Source: Halorhabdus salina
GTDB lineage: Archaea; Halobacteriota; Halobacteria; Halobacteriales; Haloarculaceae
Direction of reading: 5' to 3'
NCBI RefSeq assembly: GCF_013839425.1
Contig: NZ_JACDNP010000005.1
Location: 179,710 to 243,709, forward strand
Length of the DNA: 64,000 bases
In this document: positions 26,096 through 35,940 of the stretch, in pieces
Layout: each line of letters starts with the position of its first letter
How positions within the stretch are numbered: position 1 is the first letter of the stretch
Translations under genes and position numbers: made by a program
The notes under the pieces: generated by a model
What the model was told of the DNA's origin: nothing
What the model saw: the letters and a program-made list of their open reading frames with translations, nothing else
Databases searched by the model: none

Positions 26096-27633
26096 GCTAG
26101 CCACTCGGGGAACGAATCCGTCTCCCGACTCCGTCGTACGTACGCACGCTGCATGTCCCGAATCGCTGCCTCAAGCGTCGCGCCCTCGGCAAGGCGGTCT
26201 TGAACGGCCGCTACCTTCCATTGACTCGGTGTCATCTGTTGGGTCCAGCGGGCCTCGATCGGATCGAGCAGTTCGTCGATCCGGCTGTCCGCAAAGCCCT
26301 GGACGCTCAATCCGTGTCGGGCGTAGTCGAAGACTTCCGCGAAGATCGTCTCACGGTCTCCCGTTTGGGTCCCGTCAGCGGCCACCCACTGCAGGTCGGC
26401 CTCGAGTCCGTCCTCGGCAGCGGCATAGAAACTCTCCCGGGCGTCCGGCCAGGGAAGCGCCGTCAGCGGATGATCAGCATCCACGAGGCCGACAAGCAGC
26501 CCAGCCGTCAGCGCCTGCAAGCTGATATTGTCAGCAACCGTCGGTTGGGTCGGCAGGGGACGGTACTCGATGCGAATCGAGCGCTCGTCGCCGGCCTCAG
26601 AGACCGGGTCGCCGCCGATAACTGCCCGAACCCACCGCCAGTAGGTCCCTCGCTTGTGTTCGAATTCGGGGAACTGATCGGTGAAGCCGTCATCGTCGGC
26701 TTCGCCGCTGGCCCAGTCAGCGAGGAAGGGGGCATAGAGGTCGTCGGCAACGACCCGGTCGATAACGTCCGCCGTCGTCTCAATATCTTCCGGGACCCGA
26801 ACCTTCGGGTGTTCGCTGTGGTTGACTGACTGTTCGAAGACGGCGATTCGAAGTTCGTGCGGTGTCTGTTCGAGCAGGTCCCGGGGGTCGACGTCTTCGT
26901 CGTAGAGATCCGGGGGCAGAAACGGCGAGTTTGTCGCCAACGCAAGGACCGGGCCGAGCGTCCGGATCGCGGCGTTGAAATATGCCGGAAACGCCGCCAC
27001 ATTGGGGATCTGGAGGTGGGGCTGGATCGACGTGGCAAGAGATTCAAAGAGGATACTCGGAAACGCGCGGGAGGCGCCAGGCACGTCCAACGGCACCGCG
27101 CCGTCTGTCAATCGAAGGACCTCGTTGTCGATGGCGTAGTAGCGTGGATTCGGCCGCATGTGCTGGGCGATCGTGAGTCCGCCGCGTGTTTCGTGGGCCG
27201 AAAGGTACGCGTCGCTCCCGCTTGCAGGCGGAATCGTCCACATTGCGTCCGTCACGAGCGTCTTGTCGTCTCCAATCGCCGCACGTCCACGATCGAGTCC
27301 GGTCGCCGTGGCCGTCGACTGGTGTTCGAATCCGCCGGGCCGGAGAGCCACGGGATCGGTATTGATCTCGGCATTGTGGAGACCCAGTTCCTTGCTGATG
27401 CGCTCATCGACACCAAAGAAGTCGGCTGGGATCGTGGCGAGGGTGTGGCCAGCATCCCCAGTCTCAGCCGCGTAGACCTCCATTTCGAGGCCGATCGCAA
27501 AGTCTGCCGTATCCAGTTTTCCGGCATCGAGTTGGTCCCGCAGGAACCGTGCTTGTTTCTGCAGGTGGTCACGAAACAGTGCTCTCGCCTGGGTCTCAAG
27601 CGAGCGGGCAACGAGGTCGGTCGGTCCAGTCAT
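26092..27633 (-). CDS. GCS2-like carboxylate-amine ligase
   Basis: The protein is about 513 residues from the ATG at 27633. It belongs to the glutamate-cysteine ligase superfamily by its early FAIGLEMEVYAAE (metal-binding Glu pair), DAMWTIPPASGSDAYLS, and later RSIRIEYRPLPTQPTVADNI with the catalytic Arg region. The usual haloarchaeal gamma-glutamylcysteine ligase is a different, shorter protein encoded at 58161, so this one probably joins other substrates or acts in a related pathway; the product is unknown. The first Met at 27657 would add an unlikely tail. Confidence 0.7.
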   Translation of the reverse strand: MTGPTDLVARSLETQARALFRDHLQKQARFLRDQLDAGKLDTADFAIGLEMEVYAAETGDAGHTLATIPADFFGVDERISKELGLHNAEINTDPVALRPGGFEHQSTATATGLDRGRAAIGDDKTLVTDAMWTIPPASGSDAYLSAHETRGGLTIAQHMRPNPRYYAIDNEVLRLTDGAVPLDVPGASRAFPSILFESLATSIQPHLQIPNVAAFPAYFNAAIRTLGPVLALATNSPFLPPDLYDEDVDPRDLLEQTPHELRIAVFEQSVNHSEHPKVRVPEDIETTADVIDRVVADDLYAPFLADWASGEADDDGFTDQFPEFEHKRGTYWRWVRAVIGGDPVSEAGDERSIRIEYRPLPTQPTVADNISLQALTAGLLVGLVDADHPLTALPWPDARESFYAAAEDGLEADLQWVAADGTQTGDRETIFAEVFDYARHGLSVQGFADSRIDELLDPIEARWTQQMTPSQWKVAAVQDRLAEGATLEAAIRDMQRAYVRRSRETDSFPEWLA

Positions 27634-27707
27634 TGCTCGTCCGTTCGCTGGGGTCACACAAATACGTGCGTCCAGCGGCAGCGGTCCGGCCGGATTCCCA
27701 AATCAGC

Positions 27708-28145
27708 TCAATCCTCGGCGATATCGACAACGAGGACCGGGATATCCGCGTTCTCGACGACTCGTTCGGTCACACTGCCCAGATTCGCCAGCCTGTCCCG
27801 GCCGGTGCGACCGTGTGTCCCCATGACGATCAAGTCTGCACCGATCTCCTCGCCGTAGCGGAGGATGTCCCGATGCGGAATTCCCTCTCGGAGTTCGGTC
27901 TCGATGGGGATGTCGGCCTCCGTTACTTGCGTCCGTAAGCGATCGATTGCGGCTTCGCCGTCTTCCTGCAGAGAGTCAATGACTTCGTCCTGTGCTTCTT
28001 TCTCGGCTGCGAGGTACATCCGCCGGTCGAGGACGTACAATCCGTGGATCGTCGCGTCGTTGTCCGATGCGATCGAGATGGCGTGTTCGAGTGTTTCGGC
28101 GGTCCCGCTGCTCCCGTCGGTCGGCGCGAGAATCGTATCGTACAT
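27708..28145 (-). CDS. Universal stress protein, UspA family
   Basis: The 145-residue single-domain protein starts MYDTILAPTDGSSGTAETLEHAISIA and ends with the ATP-binding signature ADLIVMGTHGRTGRDRLANLGSVTERV (GxxGxxxxxxxGS type). It is therefore of the ATP-binding UspA class. It lies between the GCS-like ligase and thrS on the same strand; no obvious operon. Cytoplasmic stress role is known for the family, but the trigger is not. Confidence 0.92.
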   Translation of the reverse strand: MYDTILAPTDGSSGTAETLEHAISIASDNDATIHGLYVLDRRMYLAAEKEAQDEVIDSLQEDGEAAIDRLRTQVTEADIPIETELREGIPHRDILRYGEEIGADLIVMGTHGRTGRDRLANLGSVTERVVENADIPVLVVDIAED

Positions 28146-28270
28146 GGCCACCTAGACCTTCGCGTCCCGGGTAAATAGTTGTACGTGCCAGAGTAACACA
28201 CATTGGGGTGGCGAACTATCGAGCGCCTGACTTGAGCGTCGACGAGACCGAAAACGCGAGAATCGACGGC

Positions 28271-30130
28271 TTATCGACCAGTGAAGTTCGGGTGGTCGCT
28301 GACGTGTCGGGGTAGGTATCGGTGTTGCTGTGGGAGCCCCTCGACATCGTCGAGGACGCGCTCCTGTAGTTCCTCGGGCGTCATGTCGATCTCGTCGTCG
28401 TCGAGTCGAACGTTGACGCCGAGTTCGTCGCCTTCCATTTCCCGGTCACCGACGACGACGTAGTAGGGCACCCAGTCAGTCTCGGCCCGGGCGATCCGTT
28501 TGCCGACCGACTCGTCGCGATCGTCGACGTCGGCCCGCACGTCTGCGGCTTCGAGATCGTCGACGAGCCCCTCACAATAGTCCAGGTGCGAATCAGGATT
28601 GACTGGGATAAATCGCACCTGCGTTGGCGAGAGCCACGTCGGCAACTGGGGTGTCTCCATCGACGCGGTGTCCTCTAGGAGGGCGGCCAGGACGCGCTCG
28701 ATTCCGCCCGAGGGCGAGTAGTGGAGGATCGGTGGGTTGTGGGTGTTGGTGCCGTCAGTGTACTCGATGTCGAACCGATCGGCGCTCTCGACGTCGATCT
28801 GGACCGTCGGGTTCTCGATCGGCCGCCCGAGGCCGTCGATCGCGGCGAAGTCGATCTTCGCCGACCAGTAGTGGTGGCGTTCCGGAATGATTTCGACGAG
28901 AGATGGCTTCCCGAGTTCGGCGACGACGTCCTCGACCCACGCTTCGTTTTCCTCGTAGAACTCACGGGTCATCCGGATCGCGGGTTCGTAGTTGATGCCG
29001 AGGTCTTCGGAGGTCTGGAGGGCGAGTTCGGCTTGCTTGCGGAGTTCTTCCCGGGCCTGGTCCATGTTCTCGGTGGCAGTGTGCATGTCGGGCATCGTGA
29101 ACGCGCGCAGGCGCTTGAGGCCAGTCACCTCGCCTTTCTGTTCACGACGGAACGAGTACGTCGACATCTCGTAGATCCGCATCGGCAGGTCGTTGACCGA
29201 GATGTGCATGTCACGCATGATCGAGAACTGGCCGAAACAGGCCGCAAAGCGCAGCATCATCCGGCGGTCGCCCGATTCGAACCGATACTGGCGTTCGCCG
29301 AACTTCCCGGCGTGTTCGTCGATCGAACGGGCACCCAGATCGTACATGATCGGCGTTTCAACGGGCATCCCGCCGTACTCGACGACCAGATCGTTGACGT
29401 ACTCCATGAGGGCGTCACGGACGAGTTTGCCACGGGGATACCATCGCAGGTTCCCCACGTCACTCAGTTCGTCGTAGCCGACAAGCCCCTTCTCCTGCAT
29501 CAGGTCAACGTGGGGTGGCTCCTGGCCCTCGTTGCTGAGGATGCCTTCGACCTCGTCCTCGATGAATGCCGTGAGGTCCTCGCCAACCGAGTCCTTCGCG
29601 GCGACGGCGTCCTGTACGTCGCCGTCGGGCGTCATAACCTTCCAGTCGCTGGGTTCCCGGTCGGGTTCGCTTTCGTCCTCGCTGGTGTCGTCTTCGTCGC
29701 GGTGGGCCGCGACGTGGCGGGAGAGTTCAGAGAGCGGGTGGCCCTTACAGGAAACCTCGAAGGATTTGTACCAGCCAAACGGCGCCCGCAGGATGGTATA
29801 GCCCGACGCTTCCAGTTCCGTTTCGAGCCGTTGCATGACCTCTTTGGCCGCGTCCGGCCCGGCGAGGTCCTCACTAAGGTGTGCGTAGGGATAGAGAACC
29901 ACGTCAGTCGTGTTCAACTGGTCGGTGACGTCTTCCAGTTCCGTCAGCGCGTTCTCGACGACACCCTCGACGTCTGCCTCGTCGTCGCTTTCGACGCTGA
30001 TGAACACCGTCACGCAGTCTTCCATGCGCCCTTCCATCGGGACGCCCTCGGTTTCAGCGAGATCACCGCCGCCTGCCTTGTCGGTCGTCTCGAACTCCAG
30101 ATGGTCCGAGTGGATAAACAGTAGTCGCAT
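28271..30130 (-). CDS. thrS: Threonine--tRNA ligase
   Basis: The enzyme, about 619 residues from the ATG at 30130, charges tRNA(Thr). It carries the archaeal N-terminal editing domain (MRLLFIHSDHLEFETTDKA to PFGWYKSFEVSCKGHPLSEL). The class II core has motif 2 around YSFRREQKGEVTGLKRLRAF and motif 3 at HYSPSGGIERVLAALLED. An anticodon-binding domain follows (LPTWLSPTQVRFIPVN). The upstream Met at 30178 is excluded since the archaeal N-terminus starts with MRLL. It is divergent from the DUF2892 gene. Confidence 0.96.
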   Translation of the reverse strand: MRLLFIHSDHLEFETTDKAGGGDLAETEGVPMEGRMEDCVTVFISVESDDEADVEGVVENALTELEDVTDQLNTTDVVLYPYAHLSEDLAGPDAAKEVMQRLETELEASGYTILRAPFGWYKSFEVSCKGHPLSELSRHVAAHRDEDDTSEDESEPDREPSDWKVMTPDGDVQDAVAAKDSVGEDLTAFIEDEVEGILSNEGQEPPHVDLMQEKGLVGYDELSDVGNLRWYPRGKLVRDALMEYVNDLVVEYGGMPVETPIMYDLGARSIDEHAGKFGERQYRFESGDRRMMLRFAACFGQFSIMRDMHISVNDLPMRIYEMSTYSFRREQKGEVTGLKRLRAFTMPDMHTATENMDQAREELRKQAELALQTSEDLGINYEPAIRMTREFYEENEAWVEDVVAELGKPSLVEIIPERHHYWSAKIDFAAIDGLGRPIENPTVQIDVESADRFDIEYTDGTNTHNPPILHYSPSGGIERVLAALLEDTASMETPQLPTWLSPTQVRFIPVNPDSHLDYCEGLVDDLEAADVRADVDDRDESVGKRIARAETDWVPYYVVVGDREMEGDELGVNVRLDDDEIDMTPEELQERVLDDVEGLPQQHRYLPRHVSDHPNFTGR

Positions 30131-30268
30131 AGGCATAGACTCCCGACGGCCGGTAAAAAGCGTGCCGGATGCAGTCACACGGATCCGTCGGCTGCGGTGT
30201 CAGCCAACCGCGAGGGGCCTCTTTCCCGTGTGTGTCGATATCGTGAGCCATGGCATCGCAAACCAATC

Positions 30269-30274
30269 TATAAG
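30269..30274 (+). promoter_or_regulatory. TATA box for the DUF2892 gene
   Basis: TATAAG at 30269-30274, preceded by an A-rich CCAATC segment, lies about 40 nt before the ATG at 30312. Expected transcription start is about 30298, giving a leader of roughly 14 nt. Confidence 0.45.
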
Positions 30275-30311
30275 TACAATCAGTGAGAAAGATGTATTCG
30301 GAGGGTACCCA

Positions 30312-30545
30312 ATGGAAAAGAACGTCGGTGGATGGGATCGAACCGTTCGGCTGGTGATCGGGGTGGTGTTGCTTGGTGTGGCTATGGCAGGATTCGCCGA
30401 ACTGCTAACCTACGAAATCGGTCCGATTACGACAATGATCGGCTCGGCTATCCTGGCGATTCTCGGGGTACTCCTGGTAGTGACGGGCGCACTCCAGCAG
30501 TGTGTCCTCAATCAGGTGTTGGGCATCGATACGTATCGTTCCTGA
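30312..30545 (+). CDS. DUF2892 small membrane protein (YgaP-like transmembrane family)
   Basis: The 77-residue protein has the family start MEKNVGGWDRTVRLVIGVVLL, two transmembrane helices (about 11-32 and 36-60) and a conserved polar end with QQCVLNQVLGIDTYR. This matches DUF2892, which in bacteria may stand alone or be fused to rhodanese (YgaP). No rhodanese gene is adjacent. The downstream gene converges. The upstream frame continues open but has no family resemblance, so the short start is preferred. Confidence 0.85.
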   Translation: MEKNVGGWDRTVRLVIGVVLLGVAMAGFAELLTYEIGPITTMIGSAILAILGVLLVVTGALQQCVLNQVLGIDTYRS

Positions 30546-30590
30546 ATCAAAGGGAGCAACCGAACCGTCGATGTTCCGGTCAGTGCCGCG

Positions 30591-31424
30591 CTACGTTTCG
30601 TCGTCCTTCAGCGTCTCCAATTCCTCGTCGATGGCTTCCTCATCGATCGACTCCGCCTCGACATCGACGTCTCCGGCTGCCTGCGGTGTCGATTCCTCGG
30701 CCGTCGTCGTGTCGTCTTCCTCGGCCGCCTCGCCCATCTCTGCCTGGAGGGTCTGGAGTTCGGACTCGACTTCGCTGTCGGACTGCAAGTCCGCCAGTTC
30801 CCGGTCGAGCTGATCCTGATCGGTGATTGCGTCTTGGAAGGCACCCGTATCGCGGAGTTCGTCCATCGCCGACGCCCGGGCTTCCATCTCTTCAGTCCGT
30901 TCTTGTGCCCGATCGATGGCCCGGCCGACGTCTTCGAATTCGTCGCCAGCACCCGACATGGCCTCGGAGACGCGGGCGGAGGCCTCTGCAGCCTCGTAGC
31001 GAGCTTTCATCGTCTCCTTTTTGGTCCGGAACTGTTCGACCTGGGCCTGGAGCTCGCTTTTCTGCTCGACGAGTTGGTCCTGTTGGGTCTGTAAGTCAGC
31101 GATCTGGCTTTCTAACTCCTCGATCTCGTTCATCTTTTGCTTTTTCTTCTCCAAGGCCCGCCTGGCCAGATCTTCTCGATCCTGCTTGACCGCTTCGCGA
31201 GCCTGATCGTTGTGTTTCTCGACGTTTTCTTCGAGCCGGCGTTTCTGGATCTCTAAGCGTTTCTTCTGGGTCGTCAGGTCTGCAATCCCCTGTTTGACGT
31301 CTTGCAGTTCGTCCCGTAACTGCTCGTAGGAGTAATCCAGGGTTTCGGAGGGGTTTTCAGCCCGATTTAACAGACTGTTGACCTTCGACCGGACGACGTA
31401 GGAGGCGCGCGAGAGGATTCCCAT
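30591..31424 (-). CDS. pspA: PspA/IM30 family membrane-stress protein
   Basis: The protein is about 277 residues from the ATG at 31424. The start GILSRASYVVRSKVNSLLNRAENP is the amphipathic membrane-binding helix of the ESCRT-III/PspA/Vipp1 superfamily. A long coiled coil follows (about 30-170; LTTQKKRLEIQKRRLEENVEKH). The C-terminal end is strongly acidic, as in haloarchaeal homologues. It should assemble at damaged membranes. It is divergent from pyrG (125 bp). Confidence 0.92.
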   Translation of the reverse strand: MGILSRASYVVRSKVNSLLNRAENPSETLDYSYEQLRDELQDVKQGIADLTTQKKRLEIQKRRLEENVEKHNDQAREAVKQDREDLARRALEKKKQKMNEIEELESQIADLQTQQDQLVEQKSELQAQVEQFRTKKETMKARYEAAEASARVSEAMSGAGDEFEDVGRAIDRAQERTEEMEARASAMDELRDTGAFQDAITDQDQLDRELADLQSDSEVESELQTLQAEMGEAAEEDDTTTAEESTPQAAGDVDVEAESIDEEAIDEELETLKDDET

Positions 31425-31549
31425 GGGCATCTGTTAGGGATCAGCCGTCTTAAAACTCGTACTCGTTCGTCCGTCGAATGTCCGTGCCAGTGACCACCGA
31501 ACCCAGCCGTTCCCGAAACGGTTTAGGTCCGGGCACGCCCACCGTCGGT

Positions 31550-33205
31550 ATGCCGAACGAGCCCGAAACCGACTACGACCAGGAGCTGGGGCGGAAGTTC
31601 ATTTTCGTCACCGGCGGCGTGATGTCTGGCCTGGGGAAAGGCATTACCGCCGCGAGTACCGGCCGCCTGCTCGCCAATGCTGGCTTCGACGTGACTGCCG
31701 TCAAGATCGACCCGTATCTCAACGTCGACGCCGGGACGATGAATCCCTACCAGCACGGCGAAGTGTACGTCCTGAAAGACGGCGGTGAAGTCGATCTGGA
31801 TCTGGGGAACTACGAGCGCTTCCTCGATATCGACATGACCTCCGATCACAACGTCACCACTGGGAAAGTCTACCGGGAGGTCATCGAGAAGGAGCGGGCC
31901 GGCGATTATCTCGGCCGGACCGTCCAGATCATCCCGCATATTACCGACGACATCAAGCGTCGCATCCGCGAGGTCGCCGAGGGTAGTGATGTCTGTCTCA
32001 TCGAAGTCGGCGGCACCGTCGGCGACATCGAGGGGATGCCATACCTGGAAGCACTCCGGCAGTTCGCTCACGAGGAAGACGACGACGATATTCTCTTTAC
32101 CCACGTCACGCTGGTGCCCTATTCGAAGAACGGCGAGCAGAAAACGAAGCCAACCCAGCACAGCGTCAAGGAGCTCCGCTCGATCGGTCTCCAGCCGGAC
32201 ATTCTCGTTGGCCGGTGTGATGACAAACTCAACTCGCACGTCAAAGAGAAGATCGCCCTGTTCTGTGACGTCCCGACGGAGGCCGTCTTCTCGAATCCCG
32301 ACGTCGATGATATCTATCGCGTCCCGCTGGTCGTCGAGGACGAAGGGCTCGACGAGTACGTCATGGAACAACTCAACCTGACAGACGAGGCGCTCCCGGA
32401 AGACGAGCGAAAGAACGGGTGGCGCGAACTGGTCACCCAGGAGAAAGACGGCACGATCGAGGTTGCGCTGGTCGGCAAATACGGGCTCGAAGACGCCTAC
32501 ATCTCGATTCACGAATCGCTGAAACACGCTGGCCTAGAGACGAACGTCGACATCGAGACGACGTGGATTCACTCCGAGGAGTTAGCGGATGAACACAACG
32601 GGCAACTCGCAGACGTGGATGCGATCGTCGTCCCGGGCGGGTTCGGGGCCCGCGGGACCGAGGGGAAGATCGAGGCGATTCGTTACGCCCGCGAGAACGA
32701 CGTCCCCTTCCTCGGACTCTGTCTTGGCTTCCAGATGGCCGTCGTCGAGTACGCGCGCAACGTCCTCGGACTTGACGGCGCACACTCCGCAGAGATGGAC
32801 GAACAGACGCCCCACCCCGTGATCGACATTTTGCCCGAGCAGGAGGGCGTCGAGGACATGGGCGGGACGATGCGATTGGGTGCCCAAGACACGGACATCG
32901 ACTCGGGCACGCTCGCTGCCGACCTGTACGACGACACCACCTGTCGGGAACGTCACCGCCACCGCTACGAAGTCAACCCCGAGTACATCGACGACCTCGA
33001 AGCGGCCGGGATGACCTTCTCGGGCGTCTCGGGTCGACGGATGGAGATTCTGGAATTGGACCAGGACACTCACCCGTACTTCATCGGGACCCAGTTCCAT
33101 CCCGAGTTCCGGTCGCGGCCGACGCGGGCCTCGCCGCCGTTCGTCGGGCTCGTCGAAGCAGTGTTAGACCAGCCTGAACACTCGCCCGCGGAGGTCGAAC
33201 ACTGA
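31550..33205 (+). CDS. pyrG: CTP synthase
   Basis: The 551-residue enzyme makes CTP from UTP, ATP and glutamine. The synthase domain begins [21 protein letters not shown] (P-loop), with [20 protein letters not shown] and [19 protein letters not shown]. The class I glutamine amidotransferase domain has the nucleophile in [16 protein letters not shown] and the late His/Glu in [11 protein letters not shown] chose 31550 because the family usually has a short N-terminus; an ATG at 31478, about 25 nt after a TTAAAA box, would add 24 residues. It overlaps the next gene by one base (TGATG). Confidence 0.96.
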   Translation: MPNEPETDYDQELGRKFIFVTGGVMSGLGKGITAASTGRLLANAGFDVTAVKIDPYLNVDAGTMNPYQHGEVYVLKDGGEVDLDLGNYERFLDIDMTSDHNVTTGKVYREVIEKERAGDYLGRTVQIIPHITDDIKRRIREVAEGSDVCLIEVGGTVGDIEGMPYLEALRQFAHEEDDDDILFTHVTLVPYSKNGEQKTKPTQHSVKELRSIGLQPDILVGRCDDKLNSHVKEKIALFCDVPTEAVFSNPDVDDIYRVPLVVEDEGLDEYVMEQLNLTDEALPEDERKNGWRELVTQEKDGTIEVALVGKYGLEDAYISIHESLKHAGLETNVDIETTWIHSEELADEHNGQLADVDAIVVPGGFGARGTEGKIEAIRYARENDVPFLGLCLGFQMAVVEYARNVLGLDGAHSAEMDEQTPHPVIDILPEQEGVEDMGGTMRLGAQDTDIDSGTLAADLYDDTTCRERHRHRYEVNPEYIDDLEAAGMTFSGVSGRRMEILELDQDTHPYFIGTQFHPEFRSRPTRASPPFVGLVEAVLDQPEHSPAEVEH

Positions 33206-34122
33206 TGGTCGACGCTGAATCGTTCATTCCCGACGCGAAAGCCGAAATCGTCGAAGCGATCGGCGACGACAATGCCGTGATCGCCCTCTCGGGGGGCGTC
33301 GACTCCTCGACTGCTGCCGCCCTTGCCTACGATGCCGTCGGCGATCAACTCACGCCAGTCTACGTCGACACCGGCCTGATGCGAAAAGGCGAAACCGAGC
33401 AGATCCGCGAGACCTTCGAGTACATGGACAGTTTGCGGATCGTTGACGCGAAAGATCGCTTCCTCGACGAACTTGACGGCGTCACCGACCCGGAAGAAAA
33501 GCGCCACGCGATCGGCGAGCAGTTCATCCGTGAGTTCGAAGAGGTCGCTCGCGACGTCGACGCTGACCACCTCGTCCAGGGGACGATCTACCCCGACCGG
33601 ATCGAGAGCGAAGGGACGATCAAGTCCCACCACAACGTCGGGGGGCTGCCCGAACGCATCGACTTCGATGGTATCGTCGAACCGATGGCTGATCTCTACA
33701 AAGACGAGGTCCGGGACGTCGCCCGTGCACTCGACTTAGAGGAAATCATCAGCGAGCGCATGCCCTTCCCGGGACCGGGCCTGGCGGTCCGGATCATCGG
33801 CGAAGTGACCGAAGAGAAACTCGGAGTTGCGCGGGAGGCTAACCACGTCGTCGAGGAGGAACTGGAAGCGTACGACCCATGGCAGGCGCTGGCGGCCGTC
33901 ATCGGCAAGGCCACGGGCGTCAAGGGCGACAACCGCGTCCACGGCTGGGTCGTGGCCGTCCGATCCGTCGAGTCCCGAGACGGGATGACCGCCCGTGCTC
34001 AGGAGATCGACTGGGAAACGCTCCAGCGTATCCAGAGTCGCATCACCGGCGAGAACGAGTCGGTTGCGCGCGTCGTCTACGACGTAACGCACAAGCCGCC
34101 CGCGACAATCGAGTACGAGTAA
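33205..34122 (+). CDS. guaAb: GMP synthase subunit B (ATP-PPase)
   Basis: The 305-residue enzyme is the synthetase half of the split archaeal GMP synthase. It activates XMP with ATP and uses ammonia from subunit A. The PP-loop is [46 protein letters not shown] [15 protein letters not shown], and the C-terminal dimerisation end with [25 protein letters not shown] residues complete the family. The glutaminase subunit is not in the window. It is translationally coupled to pyrG and followed, after one base, by a small DUF7126-like gene. Confidence 0.95.
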   Translation: MVDAESFIPDAKAEIVEAIGDDNAVIALSGGVDSSTAAALAYDAVGDQLTPVYVDTGLMRKGETEQIRETFEYMDSLRIVDAKDRFLDELDGVTDPEEKRHAIGEQFIREFEEVARDVDADHLVQGTIYPDRIESEGTIKSHHNVGGLPERIDFDGIVEPMADLYKDEVRDVARALDLEEIISERMPFPGPGLAVRIIGEVTEEKLGVAREANHVVEEELEAYDPWQALAAVIGKATGVKGDNRVHGWVVAVRSVESRDGMTARAQEIDWETLQRIQSRITGENESVARVVYDVTHKPPATIEYE

Positions 34123-34123
34123 G

Positions 34124-34438
34124 ATGAAGGCAATCGTTGCCGGACCGGACGACAGTGAGATCGCCAGTGCTATCGAAGCGGAAGGCCACGACGTGACGAC
34201 AGTCGCAGTCGGTGACGGCGAGTCACTCGAAGCGGCCGGAATCGTCGGGGCCGACGTCTACGTCCTGACCGACATGGCCCAGGCAACCTCCATCGCCGTC
34301 GCGAACGATCACAATCCAGACGTCCGGGTCGTCGTCTATGCCGAGGGTTCCCTGCCGGAATTTGCCACTCGGCAGACTGATCTGGTCGTCGATCCGCGGC
34401 TACTCGATCCCGATGCTGTTGCCGAAGAACTGGACTGA
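34124..34438 (+). CDS. Small Rossmann-like protein next to pyrG/guaA (DUF7126-like)
   Basis: The 104-residue protein has a short alpha/beta pattern: MKAIVAGPDDSEIASAIEAE, VTTVAVGDGESL, VGADVYVLTDMAQATSIAVA, RVVVYAEGSLPEFA and QTDLVVDPRLLDPD. This resembles the front half of a TrkA-N-type Rossmann fold. In haloarchaea it commonly follows pyrG-guaA and is sometimes misnamed CTP synthetase; I believe it is DUF7126. It starts one base after the guaA stop, so a role tied to nucleotide synthesis is likely but undefined. Confidence 0.75.
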   Translation: MKAIVAGPDDSEIASAIEAEGHDVTTVAVGDGESLEAAGIVGADVYVLTDMAQATSIAVANDHNPDVRVVVYAEGSLPEFATRQTDLVVDPRLLDPDAVAEELD

Positions 34439-34452
34439 CGCCGAGTGGCTGT

Positions 34453-35154
34453 TCACAGCTGTGGGGCAAGGTCGGCCAACCGCTCACTGGCCCGTTCGAC
34501 GAACGGCGTTCCGTGGCCCATTGCCAGAATCTCGATATCGAGATCCAGTTCGGCCAGCCGACGGATACTGTCCGCAACTGCAGACGTATCATAACTCAAC
34601 GCCCAGGGTGACGTCTCCAGTCGACCCCCCGACTCCCTGACGAGATCGCCGACGAAGGCGACCGATCGGTCTTCATCGACGTACGCGACGTGTCCGCGAG
34701 TGTGGCCCGGGGTGGTATAAACGGTGAGACCGCCGACGGTGTCACCATCCGAGACCGTCTCGACTGGGTTGGCCGGCGACGTGGTGAACGGCGCAGTCAG
34801 TGACTGGAAGGCCGCTTTCCGGTCGGTCCAGCCGGGCGAGCGATCGCCCTGGAGGATGGCGGCGTCCGGTTGGCCCGCGTAGATCGGACAGTCGAGTCCG
34901 ATCGAGTCGAGTCCGCCGACGTGATCGAGATCGTAGTGGGTGAGCGCGATCCGATCGACGGCACGCGGATCGACCCCGACGTCGACGAGGTTTTGACGCA
35001 GGGCTCGCCGCGACCAAGGGCCGCCGGCATCGATCAACGTCACATCCTCGCCTCTGTGTGTCTCGTCGGTCGACGAGCCGTCGTCGACTACGAGGTAGGC
35101 GTTGACGCCCCGAAGGTCGAACCACCAGATCCCGTCGGCTATTTCGGTGGCCAT
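34453..35154 (-). CDS. MBL-fold metallo-hydrolase
   Basis: The 233-residue protein from the ATG at 35154 is a metallo-beta-lactamase-fold hydrolase. The metal motif is ALTHYDLDHVGGLDSIG: the usual HxHxDH is degenerate (H-Y-D-L-D-H), so the first cluster keeps His, Asp and His. Later ligands lie in VYTTPGHTRGHVAYVDED and MGHGTPF, and an aspartate in VAFVGDLVRE. Glyoxalase II-like or thioesterase substrates are possible; none can be named. It converges with the preceding gene. Confidence 0.85.
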   Translation of the reverse strand: MATEIADGIWWFDLRGVNAYLVVDDGSSTDETHRGEDVTLIDAGGPWSRRALRQNLVDVGVDPRAVDRIALTHYDLDHVGGLDSIGLDCPIYAGQPDAAILQGDRSPGWTDRKAAFQSLTAPFTTSPANPVETVSDGDTVGGLTVYTTPGHTRGHVAYVDEDRSVAFVGDLVRESGGRLETSPWALSYDTSAVADSIRRLAELDLDIEILAMGHGTPFVERASERLADLAPQL

Positions 35155-35195
35155 GCGGAGACGTACAACAGCAGCGGGCAAAAGTGTCCGCGTCC

Positions 35196-35824
35196 TTAGG
35201 CTGGTTCGGCTACGTCTTCGAGGAGTCCATCGAGTGTCTGGAGGACGATCTCAGAGACGGTAAAGCGAGCGGCGTCTTTCTCGCCTGGCAGACAGAACAC
35301 GGGAACACCGTCGCTAATGCCTGCCGTTGGCCGCATGCCGATCACCTCGGGACCGACGCGCTCGTGATAGCTCACTCTGAATAGCTCACCGAATCCCGGT
35401 AGCTCCGTCTCGAGCAGCGGATCGACGGCTTCGACAGTCACATCCGTGGGGCCCACACCCGTCCCGCCCACAGTCACAATGGCAGTGACATCCCGCCGAG
35501 AGACAGCCCGATCGCCCGCGGTCTGGACGGGGTCACTCCCAGCTTCGACGGTATCCTGCCCGGCGACGGTTCGCTCGTCGCTTTCGAGCGCGTCGATGAC
35601 GACGGCCGCTGGATCTGAATCCGTTTCGTCGGACCCATCGTCAATCGAGAGCACGAACACCCGGCCCCCACACTGCACGACCGCTCGTCCAGCTGCTCGG
35701 CGTGTTCAACCGCTGGGTCCGGCGACGACTCCGGCGATGGCTCTTTACGTTCGCCCTCGGTCGATTCATCAGCCTCGTCGTCTGACCGCCCCCGGCGGGT
35801 GTCCCCCGTTTGAACGTCAACCAT
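35196..35824 (-). pseudogene. MoaB/MogA-family molybdopterin protein gene with apparent frameshift
   Basis: Two frames together make one MoaB-like protein. The first runs from the ATG at 35824 (VDVQTGDTRRGRSDDEADES, then an acidic linker ending HAEQLDERS), as in haloarchaeal MoaB N-termini. Near 35685 the coding signal moves to another frame that continues GGRVFVLSIDDGS, the family motif TAIVTVGGTGVGPTDVTVEAV and DGVPVFCLPGEKDA to 35196. A one-base indel would join them. The second part also has a GTG at 35678, so an N-truncated enzyme could still be made. MoaB/MogA adenylates molybdopterin. Sequencing error is an alternative explanation. Confidence 0.65.
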
Positions 35825-35940
35825 GGCCCCCGTGATTCTCTCCCCTGAGATAGACCGCCTGTCAGGACGATCCCCGATGGTATGTCCCACCACCGTGACG
35901 GAGCGGCACGGTTTAGTCAGCCCGTCTCGATCAGCGACGT

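Noticed and set aside
28721..30124. 467-codon plus-strand open frame opposite thrS
   Set aside because: It is antisense to a complete, motif-bearing threonyl-tRNA synthetase; long antisense frames are normal in GC-rich DNA.
31523..32527. 334-codon minus-strand frame opposite pyrG
   Set aside because: It is antisense to CTP synthase and shows no independent family motif.
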